The notes beneath the pieces are model-generated. The model was given only the letters and a program-made list of their open reading frames with translations. It ran no database searches and was not told the DNA's origin. From Clostridium sp. UBA701 (GTDB lineage Bacteria > Bacillota > Clostridia > Clostridiales > Clostridiaceae), in NCBI GenBank assembly GCA_002298125.1, contig DBMJ01000011.1:434001-498000 (forward strand): 64,000 nt of DNA, in the 5' to 3' direction. Every line of letters starts with the position of its first letter. The stretch's first letter is position 1. A program made the position numbers and the translations under genes. Shown here piece after piece: positions 52,612 to 61,351 of this stretch.

Positions 52612-53616
52612 TTATCTATTCTTCATAGCCTCTTCTATTGAAACAGCTACAGCAACAGTTGCTCCAACCATTGGGTTATTACCCATTCCCAAGAAGCCCA
52701 TCATCTCAACGTGAGCTGGAACTGAGGATGAACCTGCAAATTGAGCATCAGAATGCATTCTTCCCATAGTATCTGTCATACCATAGGATGCAGGGCCTGC
52801 TGCCATGTTATCTGGGTGAAGAGTTCTTCCAGTACCACCACCGGATGCTACTGAGAAATATTTCTTACCCATATCAACACATTCCTTCTTATAGGTTCCT
52901 GCTACTGGATGCTGGAATCTAGTTGGGTTAGTTGAGTTTCCAGTGATAGACACATCAACGTTCTCATGGTGCATTATAGCTACACCTTCTCTAACGTCAT
53001 CTGCACCAAAGCATCTTACCTTTGCTCTTTCTCCGTTGGAGTAAGCAGTTTCCTTAACTATTTCTAGGTTTCCTGTATAGTAATCAAACTTGGTCTGTAC
53101 ATAAGTAAAGCCATTTATTCTGGAGATTATCATGGCTGCATCCTTTCCAAGTCCATTTAAAATTACATTTAAAGGCTGTTTTCTAACCTTATTTGCTGAT
53201 CTTGCAAGACCGATGGCACCTTCAGCAGCAGCAAAGGATTCATGTCCTGCTAAGAAAGCAAAACATCTTGTCTCTTCTCTTAAAAGCATTGCTGCTAAGT
53301 TTCCATGACCAAGACCAACCTTTCTGTCATCTGCAACAGAACCTGGAATACAGAAAGCTTGTAAGCCTTCACCAATTACCTCTGCTGCATCTGCAGCCTT
53401 GGTACATCCCCTTTTAATAGCTATTGCAGCACCTACTATGTATGCCCAGCAAGCATTTTCAAAGCAAATTGGCTGAATTCCCTTTACTGTGTTATATACA
53501 TCAATGCCAAGGTCCTCGCTAATTTTTCTTGCTTCTTCTAAGGAACTAATTCCATTCTTATTAAGTACAGCGTTTATATGCTCTATTCTTCTTTCATAGC
53601 TTTCAAATAATGCCAT
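52612..53616 (-). CDS. GGGtGRT protein
   Basis: The 334-residue protein matches the conserved but uncharacterised GGGtGRT family, named for the motif seen here as SGGGTGRTLHPDN near residue 258. Other conserved parts are ICFENACWAYIVGAAIAIKR near 50, FLAGHESFAAAEGAIGLARS near 120 and MGFLGMGNNPMVGATVAVAV near 310. There is no signal peptide or clear membrane segment. It lies 22 bases after an IscU/NifU-like scaffold gene, a pairing that I recall as conserved, which suggests an Fe-S-related role. No reaction is known. Confidence 0.9.
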   Translation of the reverse strand: MALFESYERRIEHINAVLNKNGISSLEEARKISEDLGIDVYNTVKGIQPICFENACWAYIVGAAIAIKRGCTKAADAAEVIGEGLQAFCIPGSVADDRKVGLGHGNLAAMLLREETRCFAFLAGHESFAAAEGAIGLARSANKVRKQPLNVILNGLGKDAAMIISRINGFTYVQTKFDYYTGNLEIVKETAYSNGERAKVRCFGADDVREGVAIMHHENVDVSITGNSTNPTRFQHPVAGTYKKECVDMGKKYFSVASGGGTGRTLHPDNMAAGPASYGMTDTMGRMHSDAQFAGSSSVPAHVEMMGFLGMGNNPMVGATVAVAVSIEEAMKNR

Positions 53617-53638
53617 TTAAATTCATCCTCCCTCACAA

Positions 53639-54331
53639 TTACTCATGTCTTGGATCGATAACTTTTGCTGCTTCTGCGAATCTGCCATAGCTTCCAGTGG
53701 CTTTTTCCATAGCCTCGTTAGCGTCCATGCCTTTTTTGATCATGTCCATCATCTTTCCAAGGTGGACAAATTTATAGCCTATTACTTCACCAGCTTCATC
53801 TAATGCTACCTTAGTTACATAGCCTTCAGCCATCTCAAGGTATCTTGGTCCCTTTGCAAGGGTTCCAAACATGGTTCCTACCTGGCTTCTCAAGCCTTTT
53901 CCAAGGTCCTCAAGGCTTGCACCGATTGGTAGTCCACCTTCTGAGAAGGCAGTCTGTGTTCTTCCGTATACTATTTGAAGGAATAATTCTCTCATAGCAG
54001 TGTTTATTGCATCACATACTAGGTCAGTGTTTAATGCCTCTAATAGTGTTTTGCCAGGAAGTATCTCAGCAGCCATTGCAGCGGAATGGGTCATTCCTGA
54101 GCATCCTAAGGTCTCAACTAATGCTTCTTGTATAATACCATCCTTTACATTTAAGGTTAACTTGCAAGCACCCTGCTGAGGAGCACACCAGCCTACCCCG
54201 TGGGTTAATCCAGAGATGTCCTTAATTTCCTTAGCTTGTACCCATTTTCCTTCCTGTGGAATTGGTGCTGCTCCATGGTTAGGTCCCTTGGCAACGCATA
54301 TCATGTTTTCAACTTCAGATGAATAAATCAT
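53639..54331 (-). CDS. Iron-sulfur cluster assembly scaffold-like protein (NifU_N type)
   Basis: The 230-residue protein contains a NifU N-terminal-like region. Candidate cluster cysteines lie in GVGWCAPQQGACKL near 47-57, ETLGCSGMTHS near 77 and DLVCDAIN near 104, followed by FLQIVYGRTQTAFSEGG. The C-terminal 100 residues are specific to the subgroup that pairs with GGGtGRT. In IscU-like proteins such Cys residues hold nascent Fe-S clusters; whether this one does is not known. A GGAAGGAG box precedes the ATG. It is the first gene of a two-gene unit. Confidence 0.85.
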   Translation of the reverse strand: MIYSSEVENMICVAKGPNHGAAPIPQEGKWVQAKEIKDISGLTHGVGWCAPQQGACKLTLNVKDGIIQEALVETLGCSGMTHSAAMAAEILPGKTLLEALNTDLVCDAINTAMRELFLQIVYGRTQTAFSEGGLPIGASLEDLGKGLRSQVGTMFGTLAKGPRYLEMAEGYVTKVALDEAGEVIGYKFVHLGKMMDMIKKGMDANEAMEKATGSYGRFAEAAKVIDPRHE

Positions 54332-54384
54332 TTTCCGTTCTCCTTCCCTCTATTAAACTTTTCAATAGTGAACAAGTAGTTTAT

Positions 54385-54438
54385 CCCCACCATTTCTCTT
54401 ATTATTGTTATAGGTGGGTAATTTTTAATCCCACTGGG
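54385..54438 (-). promoter_or_regulatory. Leader with alternative short stems upstream of the Fe-S scaffold gene
   Basis: The leader contains GTGGG within CCCAGTGGG (54430-54438), CCCACC (54413-54418 on the complement) and GGTGGGG (54385-54391). The middle element can pair with either flank, so two mutually exclusive stems are possible. No terminator is seen. The role is speculative. Confidence 0.3.
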
Positions 54439-54462
54439 TCAAAAATAAACCTAGTCTTATTT

Positions 54463-54491
54463 ATTTTAGCAAAAAACACTAAAAGTAACAA
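54463..54491 (-). promoter_or_regulatory. Promoter of the Fe-S scaffold/GGGtGRT unit
   Basis: On the minus strand TTGTTA (54486-54491) and TAAAAT (54463-54468) are separated by 17 bases, leaving a leader of about 125 bases. Confidence 0.55.
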
Positions 54492-54534
54492 CCTTTTTTG
54501 TATCAATACCTGCATTTTTTCACTAAAAATTCTA

Positions 54535-54563
54535 TTGCATAATGAGTTAACCTATGTTAATAT
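54535..54563 (+). promoter_or_regulatory. Promoter of tRNA-Leu(CAA)
   Basis: TTGCAT (54535-54540) and TAATAT (54558-54563) are separated by 17 bases and lie 16 bases upstream of the mature tRNA. Confidence 0.65.
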
Positions 54564-54579
54564 ATATTTTGTTAGATAC

Positions 54580-54667
54580 GCCGAAGTGGTGGAATTGGCA
54601 GACGCGCCGGACTCAAAATCCGGTGGACTAATACTCCGTGCGGGTTCGACCCCCGCCTCCGGCACCA
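54580..54667 (+). tRNA. tRNA-Leu (anticodon CAA)
   Basis: The sequence folds as a class II tRNA. The anticodon stem CCGGA/TCCGG has loop CTCAAAA, so the anticodon is CAA (reads UUG). A long variable arm, a T-arm GCGGG-TTCGACC-CCCGC and an encoded CCA are present. The acceptor stem GCCGAAG/CTCCGGC has an A-C mismatch at the fifth pair. A terminator follows immediately. Confidence 0.95.
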
Positions 54668-54670
54668 TAT

Positions 54671-54704
54671 AAAAAGCTCAAACCTGAAAAGGTTTGAGCT
54701 TTTT
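54671..54704. terminator. Bidirectional terminator after tRNA-Leu(CAA)
   Basis: AAAAAGCTCAAACCT pairs with AGGTTTGAGCTTTTT. It can end the tRNA transcript and the convergent ComEC-like gene. Confidence 0.9.
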
Positions 54705-54708
54705 GTTT

Positions 54709-55851
54709 TTACTTACCTGCTGAAATCTTACCGCCATAGCTTCCTGGTGATACATTAAATCTTATCTCTTTCCCATCTGAAATAGCTACAATGCTCCCCT
54801 GTTCATCCGTCCTATAAACCTGTATTCCTTTTGCTTTAAGCCTGTTCATTGTATCTAATGCAGGATGATTATAGCTATTATCCCTTCCAACACTCACTAC
54901 TGCATACTTTGGATTTACCTTTGAAAGAAAATCTGAGGTTGTGGAGGTTCTGCTGCCGTGGTGAGCAACCTTTAGCAAATCTGACTTTAAGTCAGCTCCA
55001 GAAGACAACATCTCTTTTTCTGATAAAGCCTCTGCATCTGCTGTTAGTAAAAAGGAATTGTTCCCAAAGCTTACTTTTATAACTATAGAGTAGTCATTTC
55101 CATCCTCGTAGCTTGTACTCTTTGGTGCTAGTACCTTACAGTTGGCTTGTCCTAAATTAAAGCTCTCTCCTATAGTTGGAACTGTAAGTCCTAGTCCCTT
55201 ATTCTTTACTGAGGTTACAAAATCCTTAAAGGTTTTAGTGGTAGCAGTCTGCTTTGGAAAGTATACCTTCCCCACCTTGAAGTTATTTATAATATAGGCC
55301 AACCCACCAATATGATCCTCATGAGCATGAGTACCCACAACATAATCAAGACTGGTTATTCCCTGTTTTTGAAGGTAATTCTTCACGGTGGGGCCATCAT
55401 CTCTATTGCCGCCGTCAACAAGCATCAAATGACTGCCCTGCTGAATAAGTATTGCATCGGCTTGTCCTACATCAATAAAATGTACCTTTAGATCTCCAGA
55501 AACCTCTTCCTTTGAGACCTTCCCTACATTATTACCATTGTTTAAGGCTTTCTCTGCAGCATTATTATTAGCAATCTTTGGCTTCATTGCAAAGGTACCA
55601 TTTAATCCTTTAGCTCCTGGCTTGTATATAAGTCCTCCGATGCCAAAGACAATAAATATTCCCACCAAAGTAGTCAAAACTGCAGCTTTATTTTTTATTC
55701 TTTTACTGTTTTTCTCTTGAAAAAAGCCTATTCCAAGAACTATAACCCCCACCATGGTTGCAAGTCCAGCCAAAGTGGAGGATAGCTGAAATAACAATAT
55801 GTATATTAATAACATGGGGATGAATATCCAAGTATTCTTTTTCTTCTTCAT
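54709..55851 (-). CDS. ComEC/Rec2-like MBL-fold metallohydrolase
   Basis: The 380-residue protein has two to three N-terminal membrane segments (about residues 7-38 and 55-77). A metallo-beta-lactamase domain of the ComEC type follows. The metal motif is THAHEDHIGGL near residue 175, with DADAEALSEKEM near 275 and KVAHHGSRTSTTSDFL near 292. It lacks the multi-span competence channel domain, so it is a stand-alone hydrolase and may cleave extracellular DNA or nucleotides. DNA uptake is not implied by this gene alone. It is divergent from the two-component system. Confidence 0.9.
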   Translation of the reverse strand: MKKKKNTWIFIPMLLIYILLFQLSSTLAGLATMVGVIVLGIGFFQEKNSKRIKNKAAVLTTLVGIFIVFGIGGLIYKPGAKGLNGTFAMKPKIANNNAAEKALNNGNNVGKVSKEEVSGDLKVHFIDVGQADAILIQQGSHLMLVDGGNRDDGPTVKNYLQKQGITSLDYVVGTHAHEDHIGGLAYIINNFKVGKVYFPKQTATTKTFKDFVTSVKNKGLGLTVPTIGESFNLGQANCKVLAPKSTSYEDGNDYSIVIKVSFGNNSFLLTADAEALSEKEMLSSGADLKSDLLKVAHHGSRTSTTSDFLSKVNPKYAVVSVGRDNSYNHPALDTMNRLKAKGIQVYRTDEQGSIVAISDGKEIRFNVSPGSYGGKISAGK

Positions 55852-55950
55852 TTAAGCCCTCCTCTGCTAACAATTTAGTCATTACAATATGTATCTTAAA
55901 CAATTCTTAAGGTTTAATTACTGTAATTTTAAGAAATATTTGTTATGCTT

Positions 55951-55979
55951 TTTACGTAAGTTTTACTTTATTATATAAT
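55951..55979 (+). promoter_or_regulatory. Promoter of the two-component system
   Basis: TTTACG (55951-55956) and TATAAT (55974-55979) are separated by 17 bases. A hairpin-forming AGGCAT...ATGCCT lies in the leader at 56011-56034. Confidence 0.6.
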
Positions 55980-56084
55980 GAATATAGATAAAGGTAAATT
56001 AATTATTTAGGCATTTACTATCAATATATGCCTATAATGAATGCTTTAGGGGCTATTGCCTCTGTGAAGGGTGGATGGTGTACT

Positions 56085-56792
56085 ATGACTAAAGAGAGAA
56101 TTCTCATAATTGATGATGAAAAGGATATAAGAAATCTTATTTCTATTTACTTGAAAAATGAGGGCTATGAGACTCTAAGTGCTGAAAATGGTTTGGAGGG
56201 CTTGGAGCTATTAAAAAGAGAGCAGGTGGATTTAATAATTCTTGATATAATGATGCCCAAAATGGATGGTATAGAAGCTTGTCTAAAAATTCGAGAAAAC
56301 AACAATATGCCAATTATAATGCTATCAGCAAAAAGTGAGGATATGGATAAGATACTTGGACTTACAACAGGTGCTGATGACTATTTAACAAAACCTTTCA
56401 ACCCTCTTGAACTCATTGCTAGGGTAAAGTCTCAGCTGCGAAGGTATTATAATTTAAACTCTAAGCCACACAGCATTGATATAGGCAGTATTGAAATTGG
56501 CGACCTTGCAATTAATACCTCCACCCATGAAATCCATCTAAGGGATAAAGAGATAAAATTCACTCCTACAGAATTTGCCATACTAGAGCTTTTGGCAAAA
56601 AATCCTGGAGTAGTGTTTAGCATAGATAAAATCTACGAAACTGTATGGAAGGAATATGCCTTTGTGTCAGACAACACGGTGATGGTACATATAAGAAAGA
56701 TAAGAGAAAAAATTGAGGACAACCCAAGAAAGCCTCGATACATAAAAACCGTTTGGGGAGTGGGGTATAAAATTGATAAGCAAATCGTCTAA
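56085..56792 (+). CDS. OmpR/PhoB-type response regulator (VanR-like)
   Basis: The product of about 235 residues has an N-terminal receiver domain. The acidic pair is in ILIIDDEKD, the phospho-acceptor Asp in LIILDIMMPKMDG near residue 53, the switch Ser/Thr in MLSAKSE and the conserved Lys in YLTKPFNPLEL near 102. A C-terminal winged helix (about 135-232) ends with HIRKIREKIEDN and VWGVGYK. The frame is open to an ATG at 56028, but family alignment favours MTKERILIID at 56085. The partner kinase gene overlaps it by 20 bases. Confidence 0.94.
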   Translation: MTKERILIIDDEKDIRNLISIYLKNEGYETLSAENGLEGLELLKREQVDLIILDIMMPKMDGIEACLKIRENNNMPIIMLSAKSEDMDKILGLTTGADDYLTKPFNPLELIARVKSQLRRYYNLNSKPHSIDIGSIEIGDLAINTSTHEIHLRDKEIKFTPTEFAILELLAKNPGVVFSIDKIYETVWKEYAFVSDNTVMVHIRKIREKIEDNPRKPRYIKTVWGVGYKIDKQIV

Positions 56793-58302
56793 AAACAAGG
56801 GAAAAAAGCACCGTATTTCTAATTTAAAGGGTTTAATAAAAAAGTTATTCCTGTTTTCAAAGGAAAAGTACAAGCTTGGAAGTGAAAAGATAAGGAGCAG
56901 TGTAAGAATGCAGCTCCTCCTTGTTTTTGTAATTTGCCTTCTATCGTCAACTGTTGCTGCTTACCTATACGGCAATACCTTTGGAAAGAAAAAGCTAATT
57001 GGTGGACATATAGATTACAGCTACAGCATGCAGACCCTAGATAACCGAAGCCAATACATAGCCTCTACTCTTACTAATGCCAATTTAAGCATAAAGGATA
57101 GGGAAAATGTCTCAGATCAGCTTCAGTACCTAGCTGCAGGAGGAAGTCTCCTTATAGCAGATTTAGACGGTAACATTATCTACAGCTATGGAGATAATAC
57201 CTCTGTTAAAATAGACATATACAATGTGGTGAAAAAGGCCATGGAGGGGCGCAATCAGACCTATGCAGGAGAGCGCAATCTCTACTATAGTATATTTCCT
57301 GTAAAATTTACAGATTATACAGCCTTTGTGGTACTTACCGAAATACCTCAAGGCCGTGTACAATACGAATACAGTGATAGCTCCTTTGGTGACTTTATTG
57401 TCTCTGTGCTCTCCTTTGTGCTTACCTTTCTACTGTTAACCAAGAAAAAAATCCGCTACATCGAAGAAATTTCCCAGGGACTTCTAGAAATTTCAAAGGG
57501 GGATCTTAATTATAGAGTTGCCAAACGTGGAACTGACGAGCTTGCACTGTTGGCTGAAAACATAAACATTATGGAGGATAGACTAAAGGAAAAGATTGAA
57601 GAAGAAAAGCAAGCCGAGGCCATTAAAAATGAGTTAATAACCAATGTGTCTCATGATCTAAGAACACCTCTCACCTCTATCATGGGATATCTTGGGTTGT
57701 TGAAGGATACCGAAAATCTAACCCCAGAACAAAAAAGTGAATACATAAACATTGCCTATAACAAGTCTGAAAAGCTAAAAGCTCTTATAGAGGATTTGTT
57801 TGAATACACAAAGCTATCCAATGCAGGGATCAAACTAAATGAAAGGGAATTCTACTTAAGAGAGTTTCTTGAGCAGCTTATTGAGGAGCTGGTACCACTG
57901 GCAGAGGAGCGAGAACTTCACTTTATAAAGAGTTTTCCAGAGGAAAGATTTCTGGTGCTTGGAGATGTTGAAAAGCTGCTTAGGGTATTTGAGAATCTTA
58001 TCCATAATGCTATAAAGTACAGCATCTCTCCAGGAGACATAGAGGTAAAACTATATGCATCTGAAGATAAAGCAGTAATATCCATATCCAACAGAACAGA
58101 AAACATAGCTGAAGAAGATCTAAACAGATTATTTGACAGGTTCTATCGCAGGGAAAAGTCTCGAAGCAGCTCTGCTGGTGGAAGTGGTCTTGGACTTGCC
58201 ATATGCAAAAGCATAATAGAGCTGCACAGAGGGAAGATATGGGTTGAAACTTACGAAAACATAATCACCTTTTATGTAGAGCTAAAGAGAAAGCTAATAT
58301 AA
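56773..58302 (+). CDS. Sensor histidine kinase (VanS-like)
   Basis: The 509-residue kinase has a basic N-terminus and two membrane spans (about 44-65 and 198-218) enclosing an extracytoplasmic sensor of about 130 residues. A HAMP-like region follows near 225-280 (GDLNYRVAKRGTDELALL). The HisKA box NVSHDLRTPLTSIMGY has its phospho-His near residue 295, and the HATPase domain shows ENLIHNAIKYS, the DRFYRREKSR F-box and SGLGLAICKSI. The start is a TTG after GGGGAGTGGGG inside the regulator gene, so the two are translationally coupled. The signal is unknown. Confidence 0.93.
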   Translation: MISKSSKNKGKKHRISNLKGLIKKLFLFSKEKYKLGSEKIRSSVRMQLLLVFVICLLSSTVAAYLYGNTFGKKKLIGGHIDYSYSMQTLDNRSQYIASTLTNANLSIKDRENVSDQLQYLAAGGSLLIADLDGNIIYSYGDNTSVKIDIYNVVKKAMEGRNQTYAGERNLYYSIFPVKFTDYTAFVVLTEIPQGRVQYEYSDSSFGDFIVSVLSFVLTFLLLTKKKIRYIEEISQGLLEISKGDLNYRVAKRGTDELALLAENINIMEDRLKEKIEEEKQAEAIKNELITNVSHDLRTPLTSIMGYLGLLKDTENLTPEQKSEYINIAYNKSEKLKALIEDLFEYTKLSNAGIKLNEREFYLREFLEQLIEELVPLAEERELHFIKSFPEERFLVLGDVEKLLRVFENLIHNAIKYSISPGDIEVKLYASEDKAVISISNRTENIAEEDLNRLFDRFYRREKSRSSSAGGSGLGLAICKSIIELHRGKIWVETYENIITFYVELKRKLI

Positions 58303-58303
58303 T

Positions 58304-58335
58304 AAAAAAGCCGCAGAAGCTACTGCGGCTTTTTT
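58304..58335. terminator. Bidirectional terminator after the histidine kinase gene
   Basis: AAAAAAGCCGCAG pairs with CTGCGGCTTTTTT around AAGCTA. It sits immediately after the kinase stop and just before the convergent gene's stop. Confidence 0.92.
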
Positions 58336-58336
58336 A

Positions 58337-58642
58337 TTAACATCCATATGCATCATTGGAGTCATTATCCAAGGAATAAATCTTCTTCTCACAGCCCCTT
58401 ATATCCTTTAGAAGCTGAAGCATACAATGATAGTTTTCCACCTTGGGGTTCTGACTGGCATAAATAAATTTTCTTGTTACAGGATCCTTGCTGTAATCCT
58501 TCTCCAAAAGTTCAACACATTTACTAACCCATGCAAAATACTCTGGAGATATCATATTATCTGAGGACCCCACCGATCTAACATATCTTTTAAAACCTTC
58601 CCCCTCATTTATCAAGGTTTCAAGATATAAATTACCCACCAT
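58337..58642 (-). CDS. Uncharacterised 101-residue protein
   Basis: The protein starts MVGNLYLETLINEG and has no signal peptide or membrane segment. It appears mainly helical, with WVSKCVELLEKDYSK, VTRKFIYAS and YHCMLQLLKDIRGC segments, and four Cys including a C-terminal one. I do not recognise a family. It has a GGGG box 7 bases before the ATG and a terminator directly after it, so it is probably a real single gene. It lies downstream of hydF on the same strand, about 80 bases away. Confidence 0.6.
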   Translation of the reverse strand: MVGNLYLETLINEGEGFKRYVRSVGSSDNMISPEYFAWVSKCVELLEKDYSKDPVTRKFIYASQNPKVENYHCMLQLLKDIRGCEKKIYSLDNDSNDAYGC

Positions 58643-58719
58643 AAAACAACCCCTTTTTTTTTATTATACACTACCATTTACTGTAAATAAAGAGGTTGTT
58701 TTATATTTTTTACAAATTT

Positions 58720-59910
58720 TCACGAAAAAATTTCAGTGGTTCTTTCTAGAATTCCATTGAGATAAGCAATGGCAGTTCCGTAATTTGTAATAGGCACTCC
58801 CTGAGCCTTTGCCTCTCTTATCCTTGACATCATCTGCTTTCTATTAAACATACAAGCTCCACAGTGCAGTACCAGCTTATAGGCAGTTAAATCTCGTGGA
58901 AACTCCATACCAGATTTCACCTCAATTATAAGCTCTCCTCCTGCCCGCTCTTTTAGCCATAAGGGCAGCTTTTCCCTTGCTATGTCTCCCTTTAAGGCAT
59001 GATGAGTACAGCCTTCAGCAATTAACACCTTATCCCCAGGCTTCAAGCTTTCAATGTATCTAGCTCCCTCTATAAGACTCTTAAGGTCCCCCTTATAACC
59101 TGCCATAATAATAGAAAAAGAAGTAAGTGGAACGTGCTTTGGTATTATTTCATTTACCTTCTTAAACACCTGAGAATCCGTTATCACAAGGGCTGGACTT
59201 GCACTTAGATATTTCAGAGCAGTTTTAAGCTCGCTATCCTTTACAGTTACCACCACTGCACTTTTGTCTAAGAGATCACGAATTACCTGAACCTGGGGAA
59301 GGATTAGTCTCCCCTTTGGAGCCTGAATGTCCTGTGGTGCAACAAGAAGCACTAGCTCCTCCTTCTTTACCACATCTCCTAGCAGGCTTTCCTTCTCAAA
59401 GTCGCTGGGTGCATATTTTATTATATGCTCCTTTAGTACCTCTATATTTTCTTTTAGTAATGCACTTACTTCTACATAAGGCAAGCCTAGTGCTTTAAGC
59501 TCCTCCTCATTAAGTCTTCTCTTCTCATCTATTTTGTTTACCACCACTATGGCTGGAACCTCTTTTTCCTTCAAAAGCTTTATATATTCCTTCTCCATGA
59601 CAAGCTCCTGACTAGTGGCAGATACCACCACAAGCGCCAAGTCTGTCTTATCCATTACCTGAAGAGCCTTTTCTATTCTAAGCTCTCCTAGAGTACTATC
59701 ATCGTCCATGCCTGGGGTATCTATTATTACTACAGGTCCTAAAGGCAGGAGCTCCATGGCCTTATATACAGGGTCCGTAGTAGTACCTGGCTTAGGTGAT
59801 ACCACAGCTAGCTCCTGATTAATTAATGCATTTATAATACTGGATTTTCCTGCATTGGTTCTGCCAAAGAGAGCTATATGCATTCTGTTTGCCTTTGGTG
59901 TTTCTATCAT
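58720..59910 (-). CDS. hydF: [FeFe]-hydrogenase H-cluster maturation GTPase HydF
   Basis: The 396-residue scaffold GTPase carries the 2Fe subcluster precursor to apo-hydrogenase. The GTPase domain has the P-loop GRTNAGKSS, TTTDPVYKAMEL, IIDTPGMDD and VVNKIDE in the first 170 residues. The dimerisation domain and the cluster domain follow, with the ligands in EGCTHHALKG near residue 300 and LHCGACMFNRKQM near 352, matching the C-x-H...H-C-x-x-C pattern. It lies 14 bases after hydG in one operon. The hydrogenase itself and hydE are not in the window. Confidence 0.97.
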   Translation of the reverse strand: MIETPKANRMHIALFGRTNAGKSSIINALINQELAVVSPKPGTTTDPVYKAMELLPLGPVVIIDTPGMDDDSTLGELRIEKALQVMDKTDLALVVVSATSQELVMEKEYIKLLKEKEVPAIVVVNKIDEKRRLNEEELKALGLPYVEVSALLKENIEVLKEHIIKYAPSDFEKESLLGDVVKKEELVLLVAPQDIQAPKGRLILPQVQVIRDLLDKSAVVVTVKDSELKTALKYLSASPALVITDSQVFKKVNEIIPKHVPLTSFSIIMAGYKGDLKSLIEGARYIESLKPGDKVLIAEGCTHHALKGDIAREKLPLWLKERAGGELIIEVKSGMEFPRDLTAYKLVLHCGACMFNRKQMMSRIREAKAQGVPITNYGTAIAYLNGILERTTEIFS

Positions 59911-59924
59911 GTCTAATTTCCTCC

Positions 59925-61328
59925 TTAGAACCTTAGATCTCTTTCTCCCTTTTCTACGCCCTTTAGCTTCTCCTCCACTGCTTTTCTTGCACTTTCTTTT
60001 GGTATAGAGTTAAGCTCTCTTTTTATAACCTGCTCCCCAAGCTCCCTTACCTCTTCATCTCCATAATCTAAAACAAACTCCCTAAGGGTAAGTAATGCAT
60101 TAGGAAGACATACATTGTGGATATTTCCAGTTTTAGCAAGAGCCATAAACCTCTCTCCAGTTCTTCCCTCTCTGTAGCAAGCTGTACAGTAGCTTGGTAT
60201 ATACCCTTGTTTTAAAAGACTCTTTATTATTTCAAGAGGTGACCTATTATCTCCTACCTCGAACTGTGGCTTTTCCTCAGGGTGGCTTTCACTATAGCCT
60301 CCCACTCCTGTACAGGAACCTGCACTTACCTGAGATATTCCAACCTTAAGCACTTCTTCTCTAAAGCTTGTTTCCTCTCTAGTGGATAGAATCATTCCCG
60401 TATATGGCACTGCAAGCCTTAATACTGCCACAATGAGCTTGAAGTCTCTATCCTTAACTAGGTATGGATAATCCTTAGTATTAACTCCCTCTGCCTCTCT
60501 AAGTCTTGGCACAGAAACAGTGTGAGGTCCTACTCCAAAGGCTTCCTCTAAGTGATTTGCATGAAGCAGCATTGCTATGGTGTCGTATTTATAGTCATAT
60601 AATCCGTAAAGCACTCCTATACCTACATCGTCTATACCTGCTTCCATAGCTCTATCCATGGCAGTGGTATGCCAGTTATAATTGTGCTTTGGTCCCTGAG
60701 GATGAAGCATTTCGTAAGTAGGTCTGTGATAGGTCTCCTGGAACAAAATATAAGTACCTATCTCTGCATCCTTTAGCTTCTTATAGTTTTCCACTGTAGT
60801 GGCTGCAATATTTACATTAATCCTTCTTATACTTCCTCGATCAAGCTTGGTAGAATATATGGTTTTAATTGCCTCAACCACATAATCTATGCTGCAATTT
60901 ACATCATCTTCACCAACCTCTAAGGCCAATCTTTTATGTCCTATGGATTCAAGCACCTTAACCTCTTCTCTAATCTCATTAAAATCCAGCTTTCTTCTTA
61001 CAAAATCGGTGTTGGAGTGTTTATAGCCACAGTATTTACAGTTATTTACACAATAATTACTTATATATAGAGGTGCAAACACCACTATTCTCTTTCCATA
61101 TATTTTCTCCTTAAGCTCAGTGGCAATAGAGAAAATCTCCTCTCTCACAGAGTCCTCTTCCACATTTAACAATACAGCAGCCTCTTGTGGAGTAATACCC
61201 TTAGCTAGCTTAGCCTTTTCAAGAATTGCTAATACTTCTTCTCTATTTTTAGCCTTCTCTTCACCATTTTTTAATATTTCTGTGATTTTCTTGTCTACAA
61301 TGTACTCTTCAGCTAGATACTTTTTCAT
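59925..61328 (-). CDS. hydG: [FeFe]-hydrogenase H-cluster radical SAM maturase HydG
   Basis: The 467-residue radical SAM enzyme splits tyrosine to p-cresol, CO and cyanide and builds the iron-carbonyl-cyanide synthon. The SAM cluster motif CVNNCKYC (C-x3-C-x2-C) is near residue 93, and the C-terminal auxiliary cluster ligands fit C-x2-C-x22-C, starting at CTAC near 395. The length is typical for HydG, while ThiH is shorter and lacks the C-terminal site. It lies 23 bases after the TM1266-type regulator gene, within one operon. A GGAGGAAG box precedes the ATG. Confidence 0.97.
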   Translation of the reverse strand: MKKYLAEEYIVDKKITEILKNGEEKAKNREEVLAILEKAKLAKGITPQEAAVLLNVEEDSVREEIFSIATELKEKIYGKRIVVFAPLYISNYCVNNCKYCGYKHSNTDFVRRKLDFNEIREEVKVLESIGHKRLALEVGEDDVNCSIDYVVEAIKTIYSTKLDRGSIRRINVNIAATTVENYKKLKDAEIGTYILFQETYHRPTYEMLHPQGPKHNYNWHTTAMDRAMEAGIDDVGIGVLYGLYDYKYDTIAMLLHANHLEEAFGVGPHTVSVPRLREAEGVNTKDYPYLVKDRDFKLIVAVLRLAVPYTGMILSTREETSFREEVLKVGISQVSAGSCTGVGGYSESHPEEKPQFEVGDNRSPLEIIKSLLKQGYIPSYCTACYREGRTGERFMALAKTGNIHNVCLPNALLTLREFVLDYGDEEVRELGEQVIKRELNSIPKESARKAVEEKLKGVEKGERDLRF

Positions 61329-61351
61329 CCTTCTTCCTCCAATTTTTCCCC

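Noticed and set aside
54381..54391. DnaA box (TTATCCACA) near the Fe-S scaffold gene
   Set aside because: TTATCCCCA has one mismatch and stands alone, so it is likely part of the leader stem rather than an origin element.
54319..54672. Plus-strand open frame of 117 codons
   Set aside because: It runs through the tRNA-Leu(CAA) gene, lacks a ribosome binding site, and its peptide looks non-coding.
19651..58302. A vancomycin-resistance cluster (VanY-, VanW-, VanR- and VanS-like products all occur in the window)
   Set aside because: The genes are 12-37 kb apart, no vanH, vanA/B-type ligase or vanX is present, and these families are common as housekeeping wall or signalling proteins in clostridia.
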